Source: Candidatus Methylopumilus sp. (GTDB lineage Bacteria > Pseudomonadota > Gammaproteobacteria > Burkholderiales > Methylophilaceae). From it: a DNA stretch of 64,000 nt. The translations under genes and the position numbers were made by a program. The stretch spans positions 24,181 through 88,180 of the forward strand of contig SHXT01000002.1 of assembly GCA_009693175.1 (NCBI GenBank), in the 5' to 3' direction. Shown in pieces: positions 29,393 to 38,376 of the stretch; positions within the stretch are counted from its first letter, which is position 1, and every line of letters starts with the position of its first letter. Under the pieces are notes generated by a model. That model worked only from the letters and a program-made list of their open reading frames with translations. It was not told where the DNA came from and did not search any database.

Positions 29393-31117
29393 ATGCTCGC
29401 ATCAAAATTTTACCTTTCAACCTTGAAAGAAGCCCCTTCAGAAGCGGAGCTTATTAGCCATAAGCTTATGATTCGCGCAGGCTTTATTAAACGCTTGGGC
29501 TCAGGTCTATACTCTTGGATGCCACTAGGTTTAAAAGTTTTGAGAAAAATTGAAGCCATTATTAGAAACGAAATGAATCAGGCCGGAGCAGTTGAATTAT
29601 TGATGCCAGCTATTCAGCCAGCTGAGTTATGGGAAGAGACGGACCGATGGGAGCTTTTTGGCCCTCAAATGCTAAAGATTAAAGATAGGCATGATCGAAA
29701 TTTTTGTTTTGGACCAACACATGAAGAAGTGATTACAGATATTGCTAGAAAGGAAATTAATAGCTATAAGCAATTGCCTATTAATTTTTATCAGATTCAA
29801 ATGAAATTTAGAGATGAAATAAGACCTCGTTTCGGAGTCATGCGTGCTCGCGAGTTTCTTATGAAAGATGCTTACTCTTTTCATGCATCAAAGATCTCGC
29901 TGCAAGAAACTTATGAAAGGATGTATCAGACTTATACTAATATTTTTAATAGGATAGGTCTCAAGTTTAGAGCAGTTAAAGCAGATACCGGAGCTATTGG
30001 TGGAGATGGATCCCATGAGTTTCATGTTTTAGCAGATTCAGGAGAAGATGCTATTGCATATAGCTCAGAGTCTGATTACGCAGCCAACATTGAATTAGCA
30101 GAAGCGATTCTAAATAATGATAAAAGATCAGATGCTCAAGAATCGATGGTTAAATTTAATACGCCAAAACAGACGACATGTGATGATGTTGCAAGTTTGA
30201 TAGGTGCATCGGTTCAAAGAACAGTTAAAACTATTGCGCTCATCAATCATGTTCATGATAAGTATGAATTTTTCTTGGTCCTTCTGAGGGGTGATCATGA
30301 GCTTAATGAAGTTAAGTTATCCAAAGTAAAAGGGTTTGAGAATTTTCGTTTTGCAACGGATGAGGAAATTAAAGAACATCTTAAATGTCCTCCAGGATTT
30401 ATTGGTCCAGTGGGAGTGAAGCCTTCCATAAAAATTATGGCAGATAAGTCTGTTGGTATTTTGTCTGATTTTATCTGTGGTGCAAATGAGTCTAAATTTC
30501 ATTTAAGAGGCGTTAATTTTGTACGAGACCTCCCAGAACCATATTTTTATGGAGATTTCAGAAAAGTCGTAGAAGGCGATATCAGTCCAGACAATCAAGG
30601 CACACTTAAGATCTGCAGAGGGATTGAAGTGGGTCATATTTTCCAATTAGGCAACAAGTATTCCAAAGCAATGAAAGCGGAATACTTAGATGAACATGGG
30701 CAAACTCAAATTTTAGAAATGGGTTGTTATGGTATTGGCGTATCCCGAATTGTGGCTGCCGCCATTGAACAGTCTCATGATGATAGAGGTATGATTTTTC
30801 CCGTCAATATTGCCCCATTTGAAGTGGTAATTGTTCCCATAGGATATGACAAGAGTGATGAAGTAAAAGCTTCGACTCATAAAATTTACGACGCCCTTTA
30901 TGAAATGGGTGCAGATGTCTTTCTCGACGATAGAGGCGAGCGTCCCGGCATTATGTTTGCCGAAATGGAATTGATAGGTATCCCGTATAGAATCGTGATT
31001 GGAGATCGTAATTTAAAAGAAGGCAAAGTTGAATTTCAAGGTCGATTAGACCAAGAGTCTAAATTAATTGATATAAATCAAATAGTTAAAGAAATTAAAT
31101 CTTTATTATCGCTGTAG
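29393..31117 (+). CDS. proS: Prolyl-tRNA synthetase, bacterial type with editing domain
   Basis: Class II synthetase of 574 residues. It has [17 protein letters not shown] (motif 1 region), [11 protein letters not shown] and [20 protein letters not shown] (motif 2), the INS cis-editing domain between about 225 and 405, and [19 protein letters not shown] (motif 3). It ends with an anticodon-binding domain. It directly follows the UDG/HolD-like gene with no gap, so it belongs to the same run. Confidence 0.98.
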   Translation: MLASKFYLSTLKEAPSEAELISHKLMIRAGFIKRLGSGLYSWMPLGLKVLRKIEAIIRNEMNQAGAVELLMPAIQPAELWEETDRWELFGPQMLKIKDRHDRNFCFGPTHEEVITDIARKEINSYKQLPINFYQIQMKFRDEIRPRFGVMRAREFLMKDAYSFHASKISLQETYERMYQTYTNIFNRIGLKFRAVKADTGAIGGDGSHEFHVLADSGEDAIAYSSESDYAANIELAEAILNNDKRSDAQESMVKFNTPKQTTCDDVASLIGASVQRTVKTIALINHVHDKYEFFLVLLRGDHELNEVKLSKVKGFENFRFATDEEIKEHLKCPPGFIGPVGVKPSIKIMADKSVGILSDFICGANESKFHLRGVNFVRDLPEPYFYGDFRKVVEGDISPDNQGTLKICRGIEVGHIFQLGNKYSKAMKAEYLDEHGQTQILEMGCYGIGVSRIVAAAIEQSHDDRGMIFPVNIAPFEVVIVPIGYDKSDEVKASTHKIYDALYEMGADVFLDDRGERPGIMFAEMELIGIPYRIVIGDRNLKEGKVEFQGRLDQESKLIDINQIVKEIKSLLSL

Positions 31118-31345
31118 GTATCAAATAAAATTTACTTAATTATATGATTTTATTAAGTTATTTTTGTCAAATATTTATTACAAAATAATTACAATTTTGG
31201 GGTGTATTTATTGAAAAAAAGGGTTACTATTCGGCAAGTGGTTGGTAATTGATGGCTTGAAAGGTTAGTGTCATTTGATTGCTAAGTGCTCAAGTACTTT
31301 AGCTCTTTGATGTATATATAAGTCAACTTTAACTTAGGAGATGTT
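31118..31345 (+). promoter_or_regulatory. 228-base leader/promoter region of the DUF1097 gene
   Basis: The longest gene-free stretch in the window. Contents: an AT-rich promoter-like zone (TTGTCA at 31164-31169, TAATTA at 31186-31191, 16-base spacer; weak), a bulged hairpin at 31281-31303 (GCTAAGTGCT / AGTACTTTAGC), and a strong ribosome binding site TTAGGAG at 31334-31340. No coding potential was recognised. It suggests separate and possibly regulated expression of the following gene. Confidence 0.4.
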
Positions 31346-31825
31346 ATGTCGAAATCATTAACAGTAGCGATAAGCGTGGGTATTTTAGCTGGACTATGGA
31401 CTTTTCTTCAAGTGAGTTACCTTGCTGCATATACAAGCGTAGCAGTAGGTTTTATAGCTTGGGCTTGTTCTGGTCTTGCTGGAAAAACAGACGCAATGCA
31501 AAAGACAGTCATTGGAATGACATTTGGTGCAGTAATTGCTGTAGTTGCAACTATGCTTGGCGGAATTGATTTGCCAGTTGTAGGCGCAAATCTTGCAGTA
31601 GGTGTTGGTATTGCAGCGCTCATTCTAGTGTTGATTGCTGGCAAAGTATCTCAAGTGTCTAATGTTGGAATCAATGTATTAGGTTTTGCTTCCGCTTTTG
31701 CAATTGGCACTGGTAATGCTGGAGCAATAGATTTCTCTAATCCTGTGGTTATTGTTTTGGCTTCAAGTATTTTGGGCTGCGTTGCTGGTATGCTTGCAGA
31801 TAAACTTTCAAGTGCAATGAAATAA
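31346..31825 (+). CDS. DUF1097 membrane protein
   Basis: A 159-residue protein with about five hydrophobic helices, rich in Gly, Ala and Val, fitting the DUF1097 family (E. coli YcdZ is a relative), function unknown. It has a strong ribosome binding site, a structured leader of possibly 150 bases and its own terminator, so it is monocistronic. Such isolation is unusual in this dense genome and suggests high or regulated expression. Confidence 0.7.
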   Translation: MSKSLTVAISVGILAGLWTFLQVSYLAAYTSVAVGFIAWACSGLAGKTDAMQKTVIGMTFGAVIAVVATMLGGIDLPVVGANLAVGVGIAALILVLIAGKVSQVSNVGINVLGFASAFAIGTGNAGAIDFSNPVVIVLASSILGCVAGMLADKLSSAMK

Positions 31826-31840
31826 CAAATGTAGTAAATA

Positions 31841-31870
31841 AAAAAACGCACCTCTTAGGTGCGTTTTTTT
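31841..31870. terminator. Bidirectional intrinsic terminator
   Basis: AACGCACCT (31845-31853) pairs with AGGTGCGTT (31857-31865), three-base loop, A tract before and T tract after. It ends the DUF1097 gene on the plus strand and the secreted-protein gene on the minus strand (whose stop is at 31869). Confidence 0.9.
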
Positions 31871-32738
31871 ATTTGGACTTGTTCGAAATCTTAAATCCGT
31901 AGTAAGTTCCAAATTCACCCTCAGGTTCATTATAAATAAAGAAAAGATTATTGGTGTATCCAAGACCGTTGTAGTGATTTTGTGCTCTTAGCTTTATATC
32001 TTTAGGCAAAGCACTTTTTCCAACATAATTTCCTTTAGCATTAAAAATTAAAATTGCTTTGTGATCAACATCAAGTATTGCTAATTCTTCACCTTCAATA
32101 CTTGTAGCCGCTATAAAGTTGTCACTTAAATCGTCATAAACAACACCTGCTGATTTTAAATCCAAAGTGATTTCTTCAATCTTGTTACCCTCTTTAGCGT
32201 CAATGACGACAACTGTGCCACTTCTTTTCTGCTTAGCAAAGTAATGATTCGATTCGGAGTCAAATGAAGGCATTGTTGCTGAATCTCCAAATGCTGGATT
32301 AAAGCCGGATACTTCCTTGGAACTCCCCTTAAGATTTCCTTCGGAATCCAGGTCGAGAGAAAAAATGCCCGTATTAGGCGCGAATCCTGCGGCACTTGAT
32401 ATATTGTAAGTAATAGTAGTCAGTTGAAATGTCAGTTCGTTATAAAAAATTGAGCGATTGTCAAAACCTGCAAAAGTTGAAGCGAGATACTTTCCGGATT
32501 GTTCATAGGTATGAATGAGTGATTTTGAGATAGGCGCTTCAGTTTCTGAACCAAGCGGTGCCAAACCGCCATCGGCAATGTAATATTTTTTTTGCCCTGG
32601 AATAAATGCAACTGTCATAGGGCGGGTTGTTGGTTTTTTCACAAGCGTAATTTTAATTTCTGATTTTGCATCAGAAAGCACTTCAGCATGCGCTAAATAA
32701 TTAAATACTAAAAAGCATATCGCAATAATAATTTTCAT
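31869..32738 (-). CDS. Secreted protein, probable beta-propeller-like
   Basis: A 289-residue protein with a signal peptide (IIIAICFLVFNYLAHA). The mature part has repeated short beta segments ending in hydrophobic-polar strands with Gly/Asp turns (for example KSLIHTYEQSGKYLAST, SGTVVVIDAKEGNKIEEI, AILDVDHKAILIFNAKGNYV), suggesting a WD/NHL/SMP-30-like propeller fold. I do not recognise the family. It is an extracytoplasmic protein of unknown function, alone between queA and a terminator. Confidence 0.5.
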   Translation of the reverse strand: MKIIIAICFLVFNYLAHAEVLSDAKSEIKITLVKKPTTRPMTVAFIPGQKKYYIADGGLAPLGSETEAPISKSLIHTYEQSGKYLASTFAGFDNRSIFYNELTFQLTTITYNISSAAGFAPNTGIFSLDLDSEGNLKGSSKEVSGFNPAFGDSATMPSFDSESNHYFAKQKRSGTVVVIDAKEGNKIEEITLDLKSAGVVYDDLSDNFIAATSIEGEELAILDVDHKAILIFNAKGNYVGKSALPKDIKLRAQNHYNGLGYTNNLFFIYNEPEGEFGTYYGFKISNKSK

Positions 32739-32782
32739 AAATATATTTTCTTGAGAATAAGTAATTTTAATTTGTCTTAAAT

Positions 32783-33811
32783 TTAAAGAGATCGTTCAAT
32801 AAACATAGCATCACCATAGCTAAAGAAACGATATTGATGTTTGATCGCATGCTGATAAAGTTTCTTCATAGTATCATGACCACTAAAAGCACAAACTAAA
32901 ATAAATAATGTGCTTTTTGGCAAATGAAAATTTGTTAGCAATGCATCTACAATTTTAAATTCATAACCAGGTTTAATAAATATAGAAGTTTCTTTAAATC
33001 CAGGCTTGATCACTTTACTAGAAAAAGCAGTTTCGAGCGCTCTTAATACAGTTGTTCCAATAGCAATAATTCTGCCGTTCCTAGATTGAGCTTCCTTAAT
33101 CATTTGAATAGTTTCATTGGGTATATTAAATAATTCACTGTGCATTTTATGCTCATTGACATTTTCTTCACGGACAGGCTGAAAAGTTCCAGCACCTACA
33201 TGCAGCGTTAAGAAAGTGTATTTAATTTTATTTTTATCTAATACTTTAAAAATTTCTTCAGTGAAATGAAGTCCTGCAGTAGGCGCTGCTACAGCACCTT
33301 TCATTTTTGCGAAAATTGTTTGATATCTTTCCTCGTCGCTTTCATCAGGATTTCTTTCTATATATGAAGGTAATGGCACATTTCCATATTGCTCTAGTAT
33401 TTCATAAGCGTTTAAATATGAATTAAATTGAATAAGAAAAATACCATCTTTTTTTTCAATAACTTCAACAACTATTTCCTTAGAAATATGAAATGTAGTA
33501 TGAGGGATTATTTTTTTAGATGTTTTTAAATGAGCAAGAGCATGATGATTGTCTATGATGCGCTCAATCATAATTTCTACTTTACCGCCAGTAAGTTTTT
33601 TACCAAACAATCTTGCTTTGATCACACGGGTGTCATTAAAAATTAAAAGATCTTCTGGATTTAAGAGATCCGTAAAATCAGTAAACTTTTTGTTACTTAA
33701 AGATTTTGTATGTTTATTTAAAACTAAAAGACGACTTGCATCCCTTTTTTTTAAAGGGTTTTGAGCGATTAGTTTTTCTGGAAGATTAAAATCAAATGCT
33801 TCAATTTGCAT
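32783..33811 (-). CDS. queA: S-adenosylmethionine:tRNA ribosyltransferase-isomerase
   Basis: Transfers ribose from S-adenosylmethionine to preQ1 in tRNA, making epoxyqueuosine. The 342-residue length is normal. Typical features: FDFNLPEKLIAQNP at the start, SRLLVL, LPSYIERNPDESDEERYQT, and AAPTAGLHFTEEI with HVGAGTFQPVREENVNEHKM. tgt and queC-G are not in the window. Confidence 0.97.
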   Translation of the reverse strand: MQIEAFDFNLPEKLIAQNPLKKRDASRLLVLNKHTKSLSNKKFTDFTDLLNPEDLLIFNDTRVIKARLFGKKLTGGKVEIMIERIIDNHHALAHLKTSKKIIPHTTFHISKEIVVEVIEKKDGIFLIQFNSYLNAYEILEQYGNVPLPSYIERNPDESDEERYQTIFAKMKGAVAAPTAGLHFTEEIFKVLDKNKIKYTFLTLHVGAGTFQPVREENVNEHKMHSELFNIPNETIQMIKEAQSRNGRIIAIGTTVLRALETAFSSKVIKPGFKETSIFIKPGYEFKIVDALLTNFHLPKSTLFILVCAFSGHDTMKKLYQHAIKHQYRFFSYGDAMFIERSL

Positions 33812-33869
33812 ATGGCATATATTTATAAAGCATAATATTGGGAATATTTATATAGACTAAACAACAATT

Positions 33870-34061
33870 TTATTTAATATGGTTAAGAATAAAATTAACT
33901 AATGTAGCAAGAGCCAAAAGCAATATGATTGCAAGTAAAAATCTCACCATTAAGAAATATTTAACCCCATGTTTTTGAACAAAAGCATCATCCTGAGAAA
34001 ATTTTTTATTATTCTGTACCCCAAAAAAAGCAGACAACACACTTTTAATTATATTTATCAT
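33870..34061 (-). CDS. DUF2970 small membrane protein
   Basis: A 63-residue protein. The N-terminal SVLSAFFGVQNNKKFSQDD fits the DUF2970 signature and a single transmembrane helix (RFLLAIILLLALATLVNFIL) follows. In many betaproteobacteria this protein is encoded inside the cytochrome oxidase cluster between ctaG and coxC; here it stands apart, next to tRNA-Leu. A role in oxidase assembly is inferred from that association only. Confidence 0.72.
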   Translation of the reverse strand: MINIIKSVLSAFFGVQNNKKFSQDDAFVQKHGVKYFLMVRFLLAIILLLALATLVNFILNHIK

Positions 34062-34120
34062 AATCTCTACATTTTATTTTCTAAGGTAACTGACATTAAG
34101 TATTTATAATTTTAATATAG

Positions 34121-34151
34121 TTATCAGGTATAGGCGGATATTATCTATAAT
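34121..34151 (+). promoter_or_regulatory. Possible promoter of tRNA-Leu
   Basis: A consensus -10 TATAAT at 34146-34151 lies 23 bases before the tRNA. TTATCA at 34121-34126 is a weak -35 with a 19-base spacer. Confidence 0.4.
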
Positions 34152-34174
34152 AGTAAAATTATCAGATCACATAA

Positions 34175-34261
34175 GCCGGGATGGCGGAATTGGTAGACGC
34201 ACGGGACTCAAAATCCCGCGCTAGCAATAGCGTGCGAGTTCGATTCTCGCTCCCGGCACCA
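34175..34261 (+). tRNA. leuX: tRNA-Leu (anticodon CAA)
   Basis: An 87-base class II tRNA. The acceptor stem is GCCGGGA/TCCCGGC, then discriminator A, and CCA is encoded. The anticodon stem CGGGA/TCCCG encloses CTCAAAA, so the anticodon is CAA, reading UUG. A long variable arm (CGCTAGCAATAGCG region) and the T loop GTTCGATTC are present. No integrase or attachment repeat is near it. Confidence 0.97.
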
Positions 34262-34307
34262 TACATTTATCAGATATTTTTTTTAATATCTTGAATATTG
34301 AGATGTC

Positions 34308-34772
34308 ATGATTCAAATTAAAAAATTAAAAAAAGGAACTTTGAATGAATGTATTATTCGTCCGAATCCTTCTATGCCATGGAAAATAATTAAAAAAATT
34401 TATTTAGTTTTTTTTATTTTCATTTTTATAATTGCATCTATTCTTTGTTATTTTCGCTTATATCTAGCTATACCTTTTTATGGAGTTGAAATTCTTTTGC
34501 TTGGGTATGCTTTATATATTAGCTGTCTTAAAAGTACTTATTATCAAATTATTAGAATTACTCCTCACATCATTGAAATTAAAACAATTCAAGGAATAAA
34601 AATTAATAATGCTGAATTTAATCGGGATTGGGCTAAATTCAAATTAGTGAATACCTATTTTAATAGGCCAAGCTATATTGTGATTAGCGCTGATGGCAAA
34701 GAAACTCATGTAGGAGATTTTTTAAGTGAAAATGAACGTTTAGATTTATTTAAAAAAATTTCAGTATTATAA
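34308..34772 (+). CDS. DUF2244 membrane protein
   Basis: A 154-residue protein. Two adjacent hydrophobic helices lie at about 25-70 (LVFFIFIFIIASILCYF and IPFYGVEILLLGYALYI), followed by a soluble C-terminal half rich in beta strands. This layout and its position just before coxB match DUF2244 proteins found near heme-copper oxidase genes. Exact function unknown. Confidence 0.72.
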   Translation: MIQIKKLKKGTLNECIIRPNPSMPWKIIKKIYLVFFIFIFIIASILCYFRLYLAIPFYGVEILLLGYALYISCLKSTYYQIIRITPHIIEIKTIQGIKINNAEFNRDWAKFKLVNTYFNRPSYIVISADGKETHVGDFLSENERLDLFKKISVL

Positions 34773-34812
34773 TTTTTTCGTATTGATTTTAAAAAACCAT
34801 ACTGCTAACATG

Positions 34813-34834
34813 AATTTGTTACAAATTTGTTACA
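34813..34834 (+). repeat. Tandem 11-bp repeat upstream of coxB
   Basis: Two perfect copies of AATTTGTTACA abut at 34813-34823 and 34824-34834, about 44 bases before the coxB ATG. The 11-bp period is about one helix turn, as expected for side-by-side binding of a regulator, though chance in AT-rich DNA is possible. Confidence 0.5.
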
Positions 34835-34877
34835 AAATCCAGTTAATATAGTTGACTCTTATAGTAAGGAATATCGA

Positions 34878-36038
34878 ATGCATTTGAATAAACGCATGTC
34901 AAAATTTTTGTCTAATTTTATACTTGTATTGTCAGCACTTTTCTTATTAAGCCCAGATATCTTGCATGCAGCATGGGGCTTAAATATGACGCAAGGTGTT
35001 ACCCCCATTAGTCAAGATGTATATAACATGCATATGACTTCTTTATATGTAGTTACCGTCATTGGTTTACTTGTTTTTGGCATGATGTTTTGGTCTATTT
35101 TTCACCATCGAAAATCAAAAGGCGTAAAACCTGCAAAATTTTCTCATAGCACAACAGTTGAGGTCATTTGGACTCTCGTACCTTTACTTATCATTATTTC
35201 ATTAGCCGTACCAGCAACTAAACTTCTTGCAAGAATGGATAACACTTCAGAATCTTCCATAACGATTAAAGTAACAGGGTATCAGTGGAAATGGAAATAT
35301 GATTACATCAATGAGGATTTAACAATCTACAGTAATTTAGCAACTGATAGTGTTGAGGCTAGCCAAAGAAATTCAGGCATTAATCCTAGTAGTGCCGATA
35401 ATTATTTACGCAATACTGATACAGCTCTTGTGCTTCCAGTAGGTAAAAAAATTAGAATTATGACAACGGCTAATGATGTGATTCATGCATGGTGGGTTCC
35501 TGATCTGGGCTGGAAAAGAGATGCGATTCCAGGATTCATCAATGATAATTGGACAATTATTAATAAAGAAGGCGTTTATCGTGGACAATGCGCGGAAATT
35601 TGTGGCAAAGGACATGGTTATATGCCTATCGTTGTTAAAGCTGTTCCTGAAAAAGAATACTTGGCTTGGGTTGAAGATACTAAAGCTGCATTAAAATCTA
35701 AAAAAGATAGTGGTGATAAAGAACTTACGATGGATGAATTAAAATCTAAAGGTGAAGCAGTTTATAAAGCTAACTGTTTAGCTTGTCATCAAGCCAATGG
35801 GCAAGGTATTAAAGGGGTTTTCCCAGGACTTGACGGAAGCCCACTTGCAACACTTAAAGATCGTATCCCAGAGCACATCCATCAGGTAATTTATGGCAAG
35901 AATAATATGCCGGCTTTTGGAGAACAGTTGTCTGATACAGATATTGCCGCAGTTGTGACTTACGAAAGAAATAATTGGGGTAATAAAACAGGTGATATTG
36001 TTCAATCTAAGGATGTATCAGCAGGAAGAAAGAAATAA
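34878..36038 (+). CDS. coxB: Cytochrome c oxidase subunit II with fused C-terminal cytochrome c
   Basis: A 386-residue caa3-like subunit II. The signal peptide ends near DILHA, then there are two transmembrane helices, the CuA domain with GQCAEICGKGHGYMPIVV (Cys-x3-Cys-x3-His-x2-Met), and a C-terminal cytochrome c domain with CLACH and a later NNMPAFGEQLSD. I chose the ATG at 34878 because AAGGA lies just before it and the signal peptide begins there; an in-frame TTG at 34827 would add 17 residues that overlap the direct repeats. First gene of the cox cluster. Confidence 0.95.
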   Translation: MHLNKRMSKFLSNFILVLSALFLLSPDILHAAWGLNMTQGVTPISQDVYNMHMTSLYVVTVIGLLVFGMMFWSIFHHRKSKGVKPAKFSHSTTVEVIWTLVPLLIIISLAVPATKLLARMDNTSESSITIKVTGYQWKWKYDYINEDLTIYSNLATDSVEASQRNSGINPSSADNYLRNTDTALVLPVGKKIRIMTTANDVIHAWWVPDLGWKRDAIPGFINDNWTIINKEGVYRGQCAEICGKGHGYMPIVVKAVPEKEYLAWVEDTKAALKSKKDSGDKELTMDELKSKGEAVYKANCLACHQANGQGIKGVFPGLDGSPLATLKDRIPEHIHQVIYGKNNMPAFGEQLSDTDIAAVVTYERNNWGNKTGDIVQSKDVSAGRKK

Positions 36039-36074
36039 TTTTAAATTTAATTTTTTAAATTAGGAAGATTAAGA

Positions 36075-37670
36075 ATGAGCACAAAAGCACACGCTGATCA
36101 CGATCACCACGATCATAAACCTACTGGTATTAAACGCTGGTTATTTTCAACAAATCATAAAGACATAGGTACGATGTATTTAGTATTTTCATTGATCATG
36201 TTCTTTATTGGCGGATCGATGGCGATGATTATTCGTGCTGAATTATTTCAGCCGGGGTTACAGTTTGTAGACCCACAATTTTATAATTCTATGGTAACCG
36301 TGCATGCGCTTGTTATGATTTTTGGAGCTATCATGCCAGCCGGTGTGGGCCTTGCTAACTGGATGATACCTATTATGATTGGTGCACCAGATATGGCACT
36401 TCCACGTATGAATAATATGAGTTTTTGGATTATGCCTTTTGCATTTGCTCTACTTTTAGGTACTTTTTTTATGGAAGGCGGAGCCCCAGCTGGCGGTTGG
36501 ACTATGTACCCACCACTTGTTCTTCAAACAGGCAAAGCATTTCCATTCTTAATTTTCGCAGTGCACTTCCTTGGTATATCATCCATTATGGGAGCGATTA
36601 ATATTATTGCCACAGTATTTAATATGAGAGCGCCAGGCATGACGTTAATGAGATTGCCTTTATTTGTTTGGACTTGGGTTATTACAGCATTTTTACTTAT
36701 TGCGTCTATGCCAGTTTTAGCTGGTGCTGTGACAATGTTATTAACCGATAAATATTTTGGAACTAGTTTCTTTAATGCAGCGGGTGGTGGCGATCCAGTC
36801 TTATTCCAACATATCTTCTGGTTCTTTGGACATCCAGAAGTTTATATTTTAATTTTGCCTGCATTTGGAATTATTTCGCAAATTATTCCAACATTTGCCC
36901 GTAAACCTCTCTTTGGTTATGCGTCAATGGTTTATGCGACAGCATCTATTGCGATTCTTTCTTTCTTTGTATGGGCGCACCATATGTTTACAGTTGGATT
37001 ACCTATCAATGGAGAATTATTTTTCATGTATGCGACAATGTTAATTGCTGTACCTACAGGCGTTAAAGTATTTAATTGGGTAGCAACGATGTGGAAGGGC
37101 GCTATGACCTTTGAGACCCCCATGTTATTCGCATTAGCATTTGTCATCTTATTTACAATTGGAGGCTTTTCAGGACTTATGTTAGGTATTACGCCAGTTG
37201 ACTTCCAATATCATGATACTTATTTCGTTGTAGCTCATTTTCATTATGTGTTATTAACGGGCGCAGTATTTGCCCTCATGGCCTCAGCTTATTACTGGCT
37301 TCCTAAATGGACAGGTCATATGTATGACGAGAAATTAGCTAAGATACATTTCTGGTTATCGGCTATCTTTGCAAATGTGCTTTTCTTCCCACAGCATTTT
37401 TTAGGTTTAGCGGGTATGCCAAGAAGAATTCCAGATTACAGCGTTCAATTTGCTGATTTTAATATGGTTTCAAGTCTTGGTGGGTTTGCTTATGGGATTT
37501 CACAACTATTATTTGTTTATATAGTTATTAAATGTGTCTTAGGCGGAAAAAAAGCAACTGGGCAAGTTTGGGAAGGTGCTCGCGGATTGGAATGGACATT
37601 AAGTTCACCACCACCATACCATTCGTTTACTAAGTCACCAAAAGTCACAAAAGCCTTAATGGACTATTGA
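36075..37670 (+). CDS. coxA: Cytochrome c oxidase subunit I, aa3 type
   Basis: Catalytic heme-copper subunit of 531 residues with 12 transmembrane helices. Recognisable are WLFSTNHKDIGTMYLVF, the heme a histidine in VTVHALVMIFGAIMPAG, the CuB His-Tyr motif WFFGHPEVYILILP, the second CuB histidines in VWAHHMFTVGL, and the heme ligands in VVAHFHYVLL. An N-terminal His-rich stretch (HADHDHHDH) is notable. The stop shares bases with the next mini-gene start. Confidence 0.98.
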   Translation: MSTKAHADHDHHDHKPTGIKRWLFSTNHKDIGTMYLVFSLIMFFIGGSMAMIIRAELFQPGLQFVDPQFYNSMVTVHALVMIFGAIMPAGVGLANWMIPIMIGAPDMALPRMNNMSFWIMPFAFALLLGTFFMEGGAPAGGWTMYPPLVLQTGKAFPFLIFAVHFLGISSIMGAINIIATVFNMRAPGMTLMRLPLFVWTWVITAFLLIASMPVLAGAVTMLLTDKYFGTSFFNAAGGGDPVLFQHIFWFFGHPEVYILILPAFGIISQIIPTFARKPLFGYASMVYATASIAILSFFVWAHHMFTVGLPINGELFFMYATMLIAVPTGVKVFNWVATMWKGAMTFETPMLFALAFVILFTIGGFSGLMLGITPVDFQYHDTYFVVAHFHYVLLTGAVFALMASAYYWLPKWTGHMYDEKLAKIHFWLSAIFANVLFFPQHFLGLAGMPRRIPDYSVQFADFNMVSSLGGFAYGISQLLFVYIVIKCVLGGKKATGQVWEGARGLEWTLSSPPPYHSFTKSPKVTKALMDY

Positions 37671-37795
37671 TGGTTAAAAAAGTATTTGAAAATAACAATG
37701 AAATAGTTAAAAAAAGAAATAAATGTTTAGCATTGATTTTAGGACTGATTGCTTTTTCTTTATATGTAGGATTTATTTTAAGCAATATGAAATGA
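37670..37795 (+). CDS. Small cytochrome oxidase assembly-type membrane protein (41 residues)
   Basis: Begins at the ATG that overlaps the coxA stop (TGATG) and ends with a TGA overlapping the ctaG ATG (ATGA). The product has a charged N-terminus (MVKKVFENNNEIVKKRNK) and one transmembrane helix (LALILGLIAFSLYVGFIL). Position and layout match the cytochrome oxidase small assembly proteins placed between coxA and ctaG in betaproteobacteria. Double coupling by overlap argues for a real gene. Confidence 0.82.
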   Translation: MVKKVFENNNEIVKKRNKCLALILGLIAFSLYVGFILSNMK

Positions 37796-38337
37796 TTAAA
37801 ATTGGTGGCATTAAACGAACAACTGTTCTTTTAACGTTGCTCACAGTGGTAATGTTTGGTTTTGGATATGCACTTGTGCCTTTGTATGATGTATTTTGCG
37901 AAGTAACAGGGCTGAACGGCAAAACGGCAAGAATTTATGGTAAAGAAGCATCTAAGTTAGTAGTAGATAAAGAGCGGTTTGTTACCATCCAATTTGATTC
38001 AAATATAAATGGTAATTTAGCTTGGAAATTAAAGGCTGACCAAAAGTTTTTAAAGGCAAATCCTGGCAAGTTTTATGTTGCAACTTATACAGTTGAAAAT
38101 ATGATTAATGAAGAAATAGTTGGTCAGGCGATACCGAGTGTAACTCCGCAAATTGCATCACTTTATTTGAAAAAAGCGGAATGTTTTTGTTTTAAGAGTC
38201 AAGTTTTAAAGCCGGGCGAGAAAAAGAAGCTTACTGTGCGTTTTGAAATAGATAAAGATATACCTAAAGATGTGGAATCACTTACTCTTTCATATACCTT
38301 TTTTAGGGCTCTGAAAGATAAGAAAAGAGTGAGCTAA
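37792..38337 (+). CDS. ctaG: Cytochrome c oxidase assembly protein CtaG (Cox11 family)
   Basis: Copper chaperone that inserts CuB into subunit I. In 181 residues it has an N-terminal transmembrane anchor and the periplasmic Cox11 domain with PLYDVFCEVTGLNGKT and the copper-binding AECFCFKSQVLKPGE. The start at 37792 is chosen because a longer frame from 37723 would overlap the mini-gene and prefix 23 residues of non-family sequence. Confidence 0.95.
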   Translation: MIKIGGIKRTTVLLTLLTVVMFGFGYALVPLYDVFCEVTGLNGKTARIYGKEASKLVVDKERFVTIQFDSNINGNLAWKLKADQKFLKANPGKFYVATYTVENMINEEIVGQAIPSVTPQIASLYLKKAECFCFKSQVLKPGEKKKLTVRFEIDKDIPKDVESLTLSYTFFRALKDKKRVS

Positions 38338-38376
38338 GCGGTATTAATAAATTATTAACTGATAATAAGGAAATAT

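Noticed and set aside
34175..34261. tRNA-Leu as a possible attachment site of a genomic island
   Set aside because: No integrase, no direct repeat of the tRNA 3' end and no foreign-looking genes are near; flanking genes are ordinary core genes.
34827..34877. Longer coxB start at TTG
   Set aside because: The added 17 residues precede a normal signal peptide and overlap the tandem repeats, while the ATG at 34878 has its own ribosome binding site.
37723..37791. Longer ctaG start
   Set aside because: The extra 23 residues come from reading another frame of the 41-codon gene. The ATG at 37792 gives the usual N-terminal anchor and the ATGA overlap.
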